From the NCBI RefSeq assembly GCF_040394755.1, contig NZ_JBEBRQ010000020.1: 48,316 nucleotides of DNA; one strand, 5' to 3'. Below are positions 1 to 8,085 of the stretch, piece by piece (positions within the stretch are counted from its first letter, which is position 1; every line of letters begins with the position of its first letter). The notes under the pieces were generated by a model. That model made no database searches. It worked only from the letters and a program-made list of their open reading frames with translations, and was not told where the DNA came from. A program made the translations under genes and the position numbers. The stretch is from Castellaniella defragrans_A. GTDB lineage: Bacteria; Pseudomonadota; Gammaproteobacteria; Burkholderiales; Burkholderiaceae_B.

Positions 1-55
1 TGAAAATCGCGCTCAACGACGATCTGGAACTGAGCAGCGTGACCACGGGCAAGAC
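1..55 (+). repeat. First copy of a 55-bp perfect direct repeat inside the adhesin
   Basis: Bases 1-55 are identical to 430-484, giving a period of 429 bp or 143 codons, so the reading frame is kept. The repeat encodes KIALNDDLELSSVTTGK. Similarity continues at lower identity into the following stalk segment, which suggests tandem duplication of a whole 143-residue unit. Copies upstream of the window are likely because the repeat begins at the very edge. Confidence 0.95.
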
Positions 56-1640
56 CATCATGGACAATGATGGCGTGAGGATCAACGATGCAGTGGGCGG
101 CTCGCCGGCTGTGGTGTTGAACAGCACGGGCCTGGCCGTTGGCTCGAATGTATTGCTGAACAGCAGTGGCCTGAAGGTCCACGATGTGGTGATCGATGAT
201 CAAGGCATCAACGCCGGTGGCAATCAAATCACCGGCGTGGCGGCCGGCATGGCAGACAGCGACGCCGTCAATGTCGCCCAATTGAAGGAGGCATCGAACA
301 CATCGACGGCCCTGGGCATGAACTTCGCGGATGGCAGTGGCAGCGTCGTGCATCGCAATCTGGGCGAGACGCTGAAAATCGAAGGCAAGAACGCCAACAT
401 CACGACCGAAGCCGATGGGTCCGATACGCTGAAAATCGCGCTCAACGACGATCTGGAACTGAGCAGCGTGACCACGGGCAAGACACTGATGAATGACAGC
501 GGCATCTCGGTCAAGGGTGCAGTGGGTCAACCCGATGTAACGTTGAGCAATACAGGCCTGGCCATTGGCCCGAACGTGGGGCTGGGTGTCGATGGCCTGA
601 CAATCCATAGTGTGCGGATCAACGACCAGGGCATCAATGCCGGCGGCCAGAAGATCACTCACGTGAAGGCCGGTTCCGACGATGAGGATGCGGTGAATTT
701 CGGTCAGCTCAAGGATATCCTGAATGGAACCGGCACGACGCCCGATGATCTGGTCGTCAGATATGACGATATTGCCAGAAACGTGATCACGCTCAAAGGC
801 GCTGGAGGAACAACCATCACCAACGTCGCCCGCGCGCAAATATCGGCCAGCAGCATGGAAGCCGTCAACGGCAGCCAGATCCATGAGATGGGCAACAGCA
901 TTGCCAAGAGCATGGGCGGAGACTCCACCTTCACCACCGATGGAAAGCTCGATACGAAACTGAACGTGGGCGGCAACATCTATGACAACGTCAACGATGC
1001 ACTCGACTACGTGCTGAACAATGCCGGCGGGACGGGCTCGGGAAACTGGAATATCCAGGCCAATGGCGATGCCTCGTCGACAGTCTCCTCCGGGGATACG
1101 GTTCAGTTCATCAGCGGCGACGATAACATCCAGATTGCACGCAATGGCAACGACCTCACGATCGGGATGGCCGACGACATCAATGTCAATTCGGTGACCG
1201 CCAATACCATCGTGACCCAGGAAATCGCCATCGACGGCGGCCCCGTGATCAGCCAGGACGGCATCGACATGCAAGACAAGAAAATCACGAATGTCGCCGA
1301 CGGCACCGGCCAGAAGGACGCCGTCAATGTGGGGCAACTGAACAATGCCGTCGGCAATGTGACGCAACGCCTGAACCAATTGGACAGCAAGATCGCCAGC
1401 GTCGACAATCGCGCCAGCGCGGGTGTCGCCGCCGCCCTCGCCACGGCCGGCCTGCCTCAGGCATACATGCCAGGCAAGAGCATGATCAGCCTTGCCGGCG
1501 GCGCCTGGCGCGGCGAAACCGGCTACGCCATGGGCTTGTCCACGGTTTCCAATAATGGAAAATGGGTGCTCAAGGCCTCGGCCAGTGGCTCGGCACGTGG
1601 GGATTACGGTGGCGCCGTCGGCGTCGGCTACCAGTGGTGA
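1..1640 (+). CDS. Trimeric autotransporter adhesin (YadA-like), C-terminal part; 5' end outside window
   Basis: Reading frame is open from the first bases (codons in phase with position 3), so this is the 3' part of a longer gene; the first in-frame GTG at 39 is internal. Protein is a surface adhesin of the type Vc family: a trimer whose C-terminal strands form one outer-membrane barrel. Visible parts: head/stalk repeats; three neck-type motifs DAVNVAQL/DAVNFGQL/DAVNVGQL encoded at 261-284, 687-710 and 1317-1340; a motif of the type ITNVARAQISA...AVNGSQ (about 810-885); a short coiled coil (LNQLDSKIASVDNRAS); and the YadA anchor from about 1400, ending in ...VGVGYQW with a terminal aromatic residue as expected for BAM recognition. 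Two consecutive units of about 143 residues repeat. It lies upstream of another autotransporter on the same strand. Family assignment is secure; ligand unknown. Confidence 0.93.
   Translation, partial: KIALNDDLELSSVTTGKTIMDNDGVRINDAVGGSPAVVLNSTGLAVGSNVLLNSSGLKVHDVVIDDQGINAGGNQITGVAAGMADSDAVNVAQLKEASNTSTALGMNFADGSGSVVHRNLGETLKIEGKNANITTEADGSDTLKIALNDDLELSSVTTGKTLMNDSGISVKGAVGQPDVTLSNTGLAIGPNVGLGVDGLTIHSVRINDQGINAGGQKITHVKAGSDDEDAVNFGQLKDILNGTGTTPDDLVVRYDDIARNVITLKGAGGTTITNVARAQISASSMEAVNGSQIHEMGNSIAKSMGGDSTFTTDGKLDTKLNVGGNIYDNVNDALDYVLNNAGGTGSGNWNIQANGDASSTVSSGDTVQFISGDDNIQIARNGNDLTIGMADDINVNSVTANTIVTQEIAIDGGPVISQDGIDMQDKKITNVADGTGQKDAVNVGQLNNAVGNVTQRLNQLDSKIASVDNRASAGVAAALATAGLPQAYMPGKSMISLAGGAWRGETGYAMGLSTVSNNGKWVLKASASGSARGDYGGAVGVGYQW
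430..484 (+). repeat. Second copy of the 55-bp direct repeat inside the adhesin
   Basis: Identical over 55 bp to positions 1-55. After it the copies diverge (CATCATGGA versus ACTGATGAA) but still encode related protein: GINAGGNQITGV in unit one and GINAGGQKITHV in unit two. Recombination between copies would delete or add exactly 143 residues in frame. Confidence 0.95.
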
Positions 1641-1666
1641 TGAATCCGCGCTCATGAACGTGGCAA

Positions 1667-1693
1667 CGAGGCCCCTCATGTGCCGGGGCCTCG
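1667..1693 (+). terminator. GC hairpin after the adhesin stop codon
   Basis: Perfect 9-bp stem CGAGGCCCC/GGGGCCTCG with a 9-nt loop, starting 27 bases after the TGA at 1638-1640. There is no T tract behind it, so it may stabilise the mRNA 3' end or pause polymerase rather than act as a classical intrinsic terminator. Confidence 0.45.
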
Positions 1694-1961
1694 GTCGTGA
1701 ATAGGTCTGATGCTGTCTATCTTGCCTTGCAGGGCGCGGCTCAAAAACTCAAATCGGCCTGCACCATAGTCCTGCTCCCCGACGGTTTCATATGCGATTG
1801 CCCCGATCCGCCGCCTGACTGGCCGGCCTCGGGGCGTTCGTCATCATAGTGATGCGGTCCTCAGTGATGAGAAAATACCTAAAAATCATGAATGCATCAT
1901 AAATAATACCCGTCAGATTATAGAAATAAAAAAATTGATATTATTTTAGTGAAATTCCTTG

Positions 1962-1988
1962 ATTCTCATCATTCTTTTATTTGAGAAT
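1962..1988. promoter_or_regulatory. Inverted repeat in the AT-rich upstream region
   Basis: ATTCTCA and TGAGAAT are separated by 13 bases (1962-1968 and 1982-1988), just upstream of a TATTAT hexamer at 1996-2001. The size and position fit an operator for a dimeric regulator of the downstream autotransporter, but no regulator is identified and the function is inferred. Confidence 0.3.
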
Positions 1989-2222
1989 GCAGCGTTATTA
2001 TGGGCCCTATTTTAAAAACAAGAGGGAGACACAAAATACATCATAAATCCTATCGACTGTCGTACCTACGGGTCTGCGGGCGGTGCGCTTGCCTGGCAGA
2101 CGGGAAATTTCATCCATAATCAAAAACCGATGCCAATGGCATTTGCGGTCTTTTCAAAGCAAAAATCCCAGCACGACCAGTATTACGCGTTTTTCTGAAT
2201 ATATATGTCCGCTTCAAAGTCG

Positions 2223-2248
2223 GGATTCCCGCCTTTGAACGGGAATCC
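2223..2248. repeat. REP-like palindrome GGATTCCCG-N8-CGGGAATCC
   Basis: A 9-bp perfect inverted repeat (2223-2231 and 2240-2248) around an 8-nt loop. The core ATTCCC...GGGAAT resembles dispersed palindromes common in proteobacteria, for example the Neisseria dRS3 type. It lies 69 bp upstream of the autotransporter start, so a transcript entering the gene would carry it in its leader. Confidence 0.5.
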
Positions 2249-2316
2249 AGCTCGCCGTCAAGAACGGCGCCGACGACGTATCGCCCATTAACCACGCCTG
2301 TCGATCGATAATCGCC

Positions 2317-5300
2317 ATGAAACACATCCATAAAACAATCTTGAATAAAAAAACCGGCACTTGTGTGGCCGTCTCCGAAATCGCCAATGGGCGTCGCAGG
2401 AGCAGCGGCGCGGCCGTTGCCACCGCTTGTCTCGTGATGATCGCCATGGCGAACACGGCCAAAGGCGAACCCAATCCGTTGCCGAACATTGAAGAAACCG
2501 GTGATGTCGACATCAGCGGCAATAGCGCGGATATTGGTATCAAGGGCGCAGGCGCGCTGCTCATCGAAAAGAGTGCGGCGATGACCCTGTCTGGGCACCT
2601 GCATGCGGGCCGTGAGGCAACCGGCGAAGGCCTTGTGACCGTTCGTGAAGATTCGTCACTTTCTGCAGGCTGGGCCTATATCGGCACAGCCGGGAAAGGC
2701 GTGCTGGACATCAACGAGACTTCGACGATGAGCGTCGAGCGCCTGTATGCCGGGAGTCAGGCAGACGCTCATGGCCGTGTGGTCATCGACGGGAAAGGCT
2801 CGCAACTCGAGGTTTCGAGCGAAACCCATATTGGCAACGCAGGGAAAGGTGAACTCTCCATCATGAATGGCGCAACAATGTCGAACGTCCAGACATTTGT
2901 GGGAGAGCAGGCAACCGGCGCCGGCACCATCACCGTCAAAGGGGAGGGGTCGTTGTTCTCCAGCACCAGCACGACTTACATCGGCACCAAAGGCACAGGC
3001 AAGCTGGACATCAGTGAAGGCGGGAAGATGCTGTCCGAAAAGAGCGGCTTGAGCATAGGGGCCGAGGAGGGCGGCAACGGCACCGTCACCGTCAGCGACG
3101 AAGGATCATCGATCGAAATTGCCAGCGCCACGGTTGGCTCAAGGGGAGAAGGCCAGCTGAACATCCTTGCGGGTGCGACGGTGGTGCTCGCCAGAGACCA
3201 CTTGGTGGCGGGATACGAAGCGACTGGCAAAGGCGTCGTAACCGTCAGCGGGAAGGGATCGGCAGGAGAGGCATCGTCACTTTCTGTCACGGGCAATACC
3301 GAAATCGGCAAAAGAGGAAAAGACAATATCCTGTACGTCAAGAATGGCGCCGAGATGCTATCCGGAAGCCTGACCGCAGGAACCTATCAAAATAGCGAAG
3401 GCACCGTGATCATCAAAGATGCTTCGCTGATCATTAAAGCCAATTCCACGATCGGTGTCGGGGGGGCTGGCGAGTTGCGCATCCAGCAGGATGCGAGGAT
3501 GTCGACCAATAACCTGTATGCGGGAACCTATGAGGCCGATCATTCCGACGCAACAGGTGACGGAACCATCATCGTCAGCGGAAACGGGGCATTCCTGAAG
3601 GTGGCGAATTATTCCCGCATCGGGGTCAATGGGGCAGGCGCGCTGGTCATCGATGATCATGCCGCGATGGAGACCCAATATCTGACTGCGGGACATGGCG
3701 CAGATAGCGAAGGCGGCATTGCGGTCAGTGGCGCCGGCTCGTCGTTGATCGTGGAGGACGATACCCATATCGGCAGACAATCGAAAGGCACGTTGTTTGT
3801 CGATCAGGGCGCAGCGATGACGACGAACAGCCTGATGGCAGGCTCCGATGTCAATGGCAACGGCATCATTACCATCAGCGGAGCCGGCACGAAAGTCACG
3901 GTCAACAATAACGCCAGGATAGGGAATAACCAGGGCGGCACCGGCGTCCTGAACATTCAGGACCGGGGGGAGATTTCAGTCGCCAACATTTTCACGCTCG
4001 CAAGCCCGGCTGGCAGCACTGGCACGCTCAATATCGGCACGGGCGGCCTGGCCGGCACGCTGATGACCGCCTCGGTGACGGGCGGGCAGGGGACGGCGAT
4101 CGTCAATTTCAACCATATCGACGATATCGAGTTCACCCCGAAACTGACGGGCAGTCTCGCCGTCAATCACCTCAACCGAGGCGTCACTGCGCTCATGGGC
4201 GCCGGTGACTATACTGGAAACACCACGATCGCTGCAGGTATTTTCCAGGCTGGCGGCATTGATGTATTCAGCGCGAACTCGCGCCATTTCGTCAATGGTG
4301 GCGCCATGTTCGACCTGAACGGTTTCAGCCAGACGACAGGCGCGCTCACGAATGCCGGCCAGGTGCGATTCGGCACAGTGCCGGGCACGATCCTGACCGT
4401 CAAGGGAGACTACACCGGCGATGGCGGTGTCCTTGCGTTCAATACAGACTTTGAGGCCGACGATTCCGCCACGGACAAAATGGTCGTCCAAGGCAATACC
4501 TCAGGCGCTGCGACCGCCTACGTCATCAAGGCGGGCGGCGGCGGCGCCTTGACCACTGAAGGAATCCAGCTCGTTGCCGTAAATGGCATATCTGACGGCA
4601 CATTCACGCTGCAAAGCGAACATGGCGTCGACTACGTCGTGGCCGGGGCCTATACCTACCGCCTGTATCAGGGCAATGCTTCCGGCTCCGAAACTAAAGG
4701 CTGGTACCTGCGTTCCGAATTGACACCGAAAAACCCGAACCCATTTCCCGAATATCATGTTGGCAGCCCCGCTTACGAGGCCTACCCCCAGGTTCTGCTT
4801 AGTCTAAATCATGTTGATACTTTCCGGCAGCGCATGGACGCCCGCCTCTGGGCGCATGATGGCGATATGGGGGCCGGGAGGGGCAGGGAATCCATCCCGC
4901 TGTCGGTCGTGTCAGGGCAGGGCGGCGGCCTCGCCAAGGACTACGGCCTCTGGGGCCGCATCGAGGGGGCGCGCAATCACATCCAGCCGCGTACCTCGAC
5001 GATCGGCGCCGACTTCGATCTGGATGTCGCGAAGATTCAGCTCGGCGTCGATCGCCAACTGGGCAAGGGCGAGAACGGCACCCTGATCGGCGGCGTGTTC
5101 GCTCACTATTTGCATGGTGATGCCAAGGCAAACCCCGTTTCTCCGTATGCCAGCGGCGACATCTCGACCGAAGGCTATGGCCTGGGCGGCACACTGACGT
5201 GGTATGGCGAAAACGGCTTTTATGTCGATGGCCTGGTGCAGACGACCTGGTACCGCTCCGACCTGAGCACACGGGCGCCACATGCGCCCAAGCTGGTGGA

Positions 5301-5763
5301 CGGCAATACCGGATTCGGCTACGCCCTGTCGATCGAGGCCGGCAAGAGCATTGCGATAAACCCGGAATGGTCGATCACGCCCCAGGCGCAGCTCGTCTAC
5401 TCGCGGGTGGATTTCGACACCTTCGATGATGGTTTCGGCTCCCGGGTTCGGCTGGATCAGGGCGACAGCCTGCGCGGGCGCCTGGGCGTGATGCTCGACC
5501 GGGGCCTGTCGGAGCACGCCCATGTCTACGGTATCGCCAGCGCGCACTACGAGTTCAGGAAAGGCACACGGATCAGCATCGCCGATGTGAGCTTCGAGAG
5601 CCGGCAGGATCCGCTGTGGGGCAGCGTTGGCCTGGGCGGTTCGTACGGCTGGAACAAGGGCAAATTCTCGCTCTATGGCGAGGGGCTCTACGGCACCAGC
5701 CTGAGCCACATCGGCGGCAGTCACTCGATCATGGCCAATGTGGGGCTGCGGATTCGGTGGTGA
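2317..5763 (+). CDS. Classical (type Va) autotransporter with ESPR and about ten T5SS-type passenger repeats
   Basis: A 1148-residue outer-membrane autotransporter. Residues 1-50 are an extended signal peptide (ESPR): MKHIHKTILNKKTGTCVAVSE, a basic stretch GRRR, then a hydrophobic segment ending near TAKGEP. Residues about 79-570 hold roughly ten imperfect 48-55-residue repeats of pattern G-x-L-x-I...A-x-M...AG...G-x-G-x-V-x-V-x-G-x-GS...IG, like the repeat family shared by T5SS and PEP-CTERM proteins; a beta-helical passenger is expected. A pertactin-like pre-barrel module ends in GWYLRSEL, a linker YHVGSPAYEAYPQVL follows, then the autotransporter barrel from about residue 870 to the terminal NVGLRIRW. 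The mature part has no cysteine. The barrel is closely similar to that of the autotransporter at 35311-38163. Ligand is unknown. The start is set by the ESPR. Confidence 0.93.
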   Translation: MKHIHKTILNKKTGTCVAVSEIANGRRRSSGAAVATACLVMIAMANTAKGEPNPLPNIEETGDVDISGNSADIGIKGAGALLIEKSAAMTLSGHLHAGREATGEGLVTVREDSSLSAGWAYIGTAGKGVLDINETSTMSVERLYAGSQADAHGRVVIDGKGSQLEVSSETHIGNAGKGELSIMNGATMSNVQTFVGEQATGAGTITVKGEGSLFSSTSTTYIGTKGTGKLDISEGGKMLSEKSGLSIGAEEGGNGTVTVSDEGSSIEIASATVGSRGEGQLNILAGATVVLARDHLVAGYEATGKGVVTVSGKGSAGEASSLSVTGNTEIGKRGKDNILYVKNGAEMLSGSLTAGTYQNSEGTVIIKDASLIIKANSTIGVGGAGELRIQQDARMSTNNLYAGTYEADHSDATGDGTIIVSGNGAFLKVANYSRIGVNGAGALVIDDHAAMETQYLTAGHGADSEGGIAVSGAGSSLIVEDDTHIGRQSKGTLFVDQGAAMTTNSLMAGSDVNGNGIITISGAGTKVTVNNNARIGNNQGGTGVLNIQDRGEISVANIFTLASPAGSTGTLNIGTGGLAGTLMTASVTGGQGTAIVNFNHIDDIEFTPKLTGSLAVNHLNRGVTALMGAGDYTGNTTIAAGIFQAGGIDVFSANSRHFVNGGAMFDLNGFSQTTGALTNAGQVRFGTVPGTILTVKGDYTGDGGVLAFNTDFEADDSATDKMVVQGNTSGAATAYVIKAGGGGALTTEGIQLVAVNGISDGTFTLQSEHGVDYVVAGAYTYRLYQGNASGSETKGWYLRSELTPKNPNPFPEYHVGSPAYEAYPQVLLSLNHVDTFRQRMDARLWAHDGDMGAGRGRESIPLSVVSGQGGGLAKDYGLWGRIEGARNHIQPRTSTIGADFDLDVAKIQLGVDRQLGKGENGTLIGGVFAHYLHGDAKANPVSPYASGDISTEGYGLGGTLTWYGENGFYVDGLVQTTWYRSDLSTRAPHAPKLVDGNTGFGYALSIEAGKSIAINPEWSITPQAQLVYSRVDFDTFDDGFGSRVRLDQGDSLRGRLGVMLDRGLSEHAHVYGIASAHYEFRKGTRISIADVSFESRQDPLWGSVGLGGSYGWNKGKFSLYGEGLYGTSLSHIGGSHSIMANVGLRIRW
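2551..4035 (+). repeat. Array of about ten imperfect ~150-bp passenger repeats
   Basis: Protein-level repeats start at GALLIEKSAAM, GVLDINETSTM, GELSIMNGATM, GKLDISEGGKM, GQLNILAGATV, NILYVKNGAEM, GELRIQQDARM, GALVIDDHAAM, GTLFVDQGAAM and GVLNIQDRGEI. Each carries an xAGxxA...GxGxxxVxG block and most end in an IGxxGxG-like turn. DNA identity between units is low, so this is an old protein repeat rather than a recent microsatellite expansion. Confidence 0.85.
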
Positions 5764-5781
5764 GTTCTGGAAAGGATGAAA

Positions 5782-5809
5782 GGGTATGTCACTTCATGCC
5801 CATTTCTTT
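5782..5809 (+). terminator. Probable intrinsic terminator after the autotransporter
   Basis: GGGTATG (5782-5788) pairs with CATGCCC (5795-5801), with one G-U pair and a 6-nt loop, followed by the T-rich ATTTCTTT. It lies 19 bases after the stop of the autotransporter and before the ada gene, so it would separate the two transcription units. Confidence 0.5.
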
Positions 5810-5942
5810 GACTTTACATAATATACATTATGCGAATATCCTACAGATCGCTATGGCAGGAATTCAAGCGCAAGCTTCGGAGTGCATCCATTGGCGCCCG
5901 GCGTTATCGTGATATCGTCATCGAGATCATTGGACCTGGATC

Positions 5943-7076
5943 ATGGACTCCACACCGCGCACCGCCTGGCAATTGCCGCGGTATACTCCAGACGACACGC
6001 ATGATGCCACGCAGGACGACGAGCGCTGGGCGCTGGTCCTGGCGCGCAGCGCCGAGGCTGATGAGCAATTCTTTTATTCGGTCGAGACGACGGGCGTCTT
6101 TTGCCGGCCTTCTTGCGGCGCGCGCGCACCCCGGCGCGAACATGTCCGCTTCCACGAGAGCGCAGCCGATGCGCTTGCGGCGGGCTTCCGGCCGTGCCGT
6201 CGCTGCCGGCCTGATCTACCGCCGCCAGCCAATCGCCGGGCGGCTCTGGTTGCCAGGATGTGCCGGTACATCGAAACGGCCGGGACGCCGCCGACGCTGC
6301 AAGCGCTGGCGGAGGCCTTCGGTTTGAGTCCTCATCATCTGCATCGGGTTTTCAAGGCCGTGACGGGGGTGACGCCCAGGGCCTACGGTGCGAACTGCCG
6401 CGCGCGCCGGCTGCGCGATGCCTTGGCCGCGAACGGCGCCGGCGGTTCGGTCCGATCCATGACCGAGGCAATCTACGAGGCCGGTTACCAGTCCGGCAGC
6501 CGTTTCTACGAGGAGTCGGATCAGATCCTGGGAATGGCGCCGCAAGCATTCCGGCAAGGCGGCCGGGGTGCGATCATCCGCTATGCTGTCGATCGCTGCA
6601 GCCTGGGCGCGATCCTGGTCGCCGCGAGTGATCGGGGGATATGCGCCATCTTGATGGGCGCCGATGCCGATTCCTTGCGGAACGATCTGCATGACATGTT
6701 CCCCCATGCCGAACGCATGGATGGCGATGCGGATTTCCAGCATCTGGTGGCGCGGGTGGTGACTTTCGTCGAAGCGCCCCGCCTCGGCCTGGACCTGCCG
6801 CTGGATATCCGCGGCACCGCGTTCCAGCAGCGCGTCTGGGCAGCGTTGCGCGCAATTCCGGCAGGCGCCACGGCGAGCTATGCGGAGCTCGCCAACCGGA
6901 TCGGCGCGCCGGGCGCGGCGCGCGCGGTGGCCCGCGCCTGCGCCGACAACCGCCTGGCCGTGGCGATCCCCTGCCACCGGGTTCTGCGCCAGGATGGCGG
7001 TCTCGCGGGCTATCGCTGGGGGGTGGAACGCAAGCGTGCCCTGCTCGAGCGCGAGCGCGACGAGGAATCGCCTTGA
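5943..7076 (+). CDS. ada: Bifunctional Ada: methyltransferase and transcriptional activator of the adaptive response
   Basis: 377 residues, full-length Ada. The N-terminal zinc domain has four cysteines, C54 and C58 (FCRPSC) plus C85 and C88 (CRRC); by family knowledge the first takes a methyl group from DNA phosphotriesters and turns the protein into an activator. An AraC-type helix-turn-helix follows at about 100-205. The C-terminal O6-alkylguanine-DNA alkyltransferase domain runs to the end and carries the acceptor C344 in IPCHRV. The ATG at 5943 gives an N-terminus about 16 residues longer than E. coli Ada, and no strong Shine-Dalgarno is seen. It overlaps alkA by 4 bases, so the two are probably one alkylation-damage operon, inferred to be self-activated by methylated Ada. 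Confidence 0.95.
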   Translation: MDSTPRTAWQLPRYTPDDTHDATQDDERWALVLARSAEADEQFFYSVETTGVFCRPSCGARAPRREHVRFHESAADALAAGFRPCRRCRPDLPPPANRRAALVARMCRYIETAGTPPTLQALAEAFGLSPHHLHRVFKAVTGVTPRAYGANCRARRLRDALAANGAGGSVRSMTEAIYEAGYQSGSRFYEESDQILGMAPQAFRQGGRGAIIRYAVDRCSLGAILVAASDRGICAILMGADADSLRNDLHDMFPHAERMDGDADFQHLVARVVTFVEAPRLGLDLPLDIRGTAFQQRVWAALRAIPAGATASYAELANRIGAPGAARAVARACADNRLAVAIPCHRVLRQDGGLAGYRWGVERKRALLERERDEESP

Positions 7077-7996
7077 GCGGCTGGCGGCTGTCCTGCGCCC
7101 TGCCCTTGCCGCCGGGTTTTCGCCATGAGGATATCCTGATGTTTCACCGCCGGGACCGCGAAGCGGTTGCCGAGCGGGTCGATGACGACAGTCTGCACAA
7201 AGGACTCATGTGGGATGGCGCCCCGGCCTGTTTGTCGCTGCGTCTGTCTGGTACACACGCGCAAGCCGCGCTGGCGGTGGACGGTCCGCGCGCGCACCGG
7301 CGGTCGGATCACACGGAGCAGCAAGCGCGCTTCGTGGCGATGGTGCGCCGCATGTTGGGCCTGGACCAGGATATCGAGGCTTTCGAGGCGCGCTATCTGG
7401 CCGACCCCGGGATCGGCCCCCTGCTGGCGCCCCGCCGGGGCTTGCGCGTACCGATGGCGGCCACACCGTTCGAGGCGCTGGCCTGGGCCATCAGCGGTCA
7501 ACAGATCAGCGTGGCGGTGGCGATTTCCCTGCGCCGCAAGTTCGTGCGGGCGGCGGCCATCCGCCATTCCAGCGGCCTGTGGTGCCACCCCGATCCCGAA
7601 ACGACCGCCGTGCTCGGCGAGGACGCCCTGCGCGCGGCGAGCTTCTCGGCGGCAAAAGCCAGGACGCTGATCGCCTTGTCCGAGGCGATTGCGCGCGGCG
7701 CGCTGCCGTTGGAGGACTGGCTGCGCGAAATGCCGGTCGAGGACATCCGCAACGGTCTGCTGGGTATCAAGGGCATCGGCCCGTGGACGGTGGATTACGC
7801 TTTGCTGCGCGGTTTTGGCTGGCTCGATGGATCGCTGCACGGCGATGTGGCGGTGCGGCGCGGCATTCAGGCTTTGCTGGGGACGCCGCAACGGATCGGC
7901 GAAGCCCAGGCCCGGGAATGGCTGCGCGCATTTTCACCTTGGCGAGCCCTGCTGGCGGCACATCTGTGGGCGGCGCAGTCGGATGCTGGTTATTGA
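7073..7996 (+). CDS. alkA: DNA-3-methyladenine glycosylase II
   Basis: 307 residues. This base-excision glycosylase removes 3-methyladenine and other alkylated purines. The helix-hairpin-helix (LLGIKGIGPWTVDYAL, residues about 229-244) and the downstream aspartate in HGDVAVRR (D258) match the HhH-GPD superfamily and the AlkA catalytic aspartate. An AlkA-type N-terminal domain precedes it (LSCALPLPPGF at the start). The start is taken as TTG at 7073, which gives the coupled TTGA overlap with the ada stop; no better ATG keeps the N-terminal domain. Ada raising AlkA synthesis from the same transcript is the expected logic of the adaptive response. It is convergent with the acylphosphatase gene. 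Confidence 0.92.
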   Translation: MSGWRLSCALPLPPGFRHEDILMFHRRDREAVAERVDDDSLHKGLMWDGAPACLSLRLSGTHAQAALAVDGPRAHRRSDHTEQQARFVAMVRRMLGLDQDIEAFEARYLADPGIGPLLAPRRGLRVPMAATPFEALAWAISGQQISVAVAISLRRKFVRAAAIRHSSGLWCHPDPETTAVLGEDALRAASFSAAKARTLIALSEAIARGALPLEDWLREMPVEDIRNGLLGIKGIGPWTVDYALLRGFGWLDGSLHGDVAVRRGIQALLGTPQRIGEAQAREWLRAFSPWRALLAAHLWAAQSDAGY

Positions 7997-8085
7997 TGGG
8001 GGGCAGCAAGCCGCCAGGCGCAGCGTGGGGGCATTTTCTGCCACCGCCCCGCCCTGCTCCAGACAAGACCAGACCGGGCAAAATT

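Larger units (their letters stand above)
1641..2316. other. 676-bp AT-rich spacer between two surface-protein genes
   Basis: No convincing gene on either strand; the ORFs reaching into it from the minus strand are shadows of the downstream autotransporter gene. About 1860-2080 is much richer in A+T than the flanking genes. Structures seen: a GC hairpin just after the adhesin stop (1667-1693), an inverted repeat (1962-1988), a TATTAT -10-like hexamer at 1996-2001 without a good -35, and a REP-like palindrome (2223-2248). It probably carries the promoter for the autotransporter at 2317; which element is used cannot be decided from sequence. Confidence 0.6.

Noticed and set aside
1558..1622. RGD tripeptide in the trimeric adhesin (SGSARGDYGG)
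   Set aside because: It lies in the last strands of the C-terminal membrane anchor, not on an exposed head, so integrin binding is not a reasonable inference.
5808..5842. TTGACT with TATACA/TATCCT as a promoter for ada
   Set aside because: No -10-like hexamer sits 16-18 bases from the TTGACT; the sequence overlaps the terminator T tract instead.
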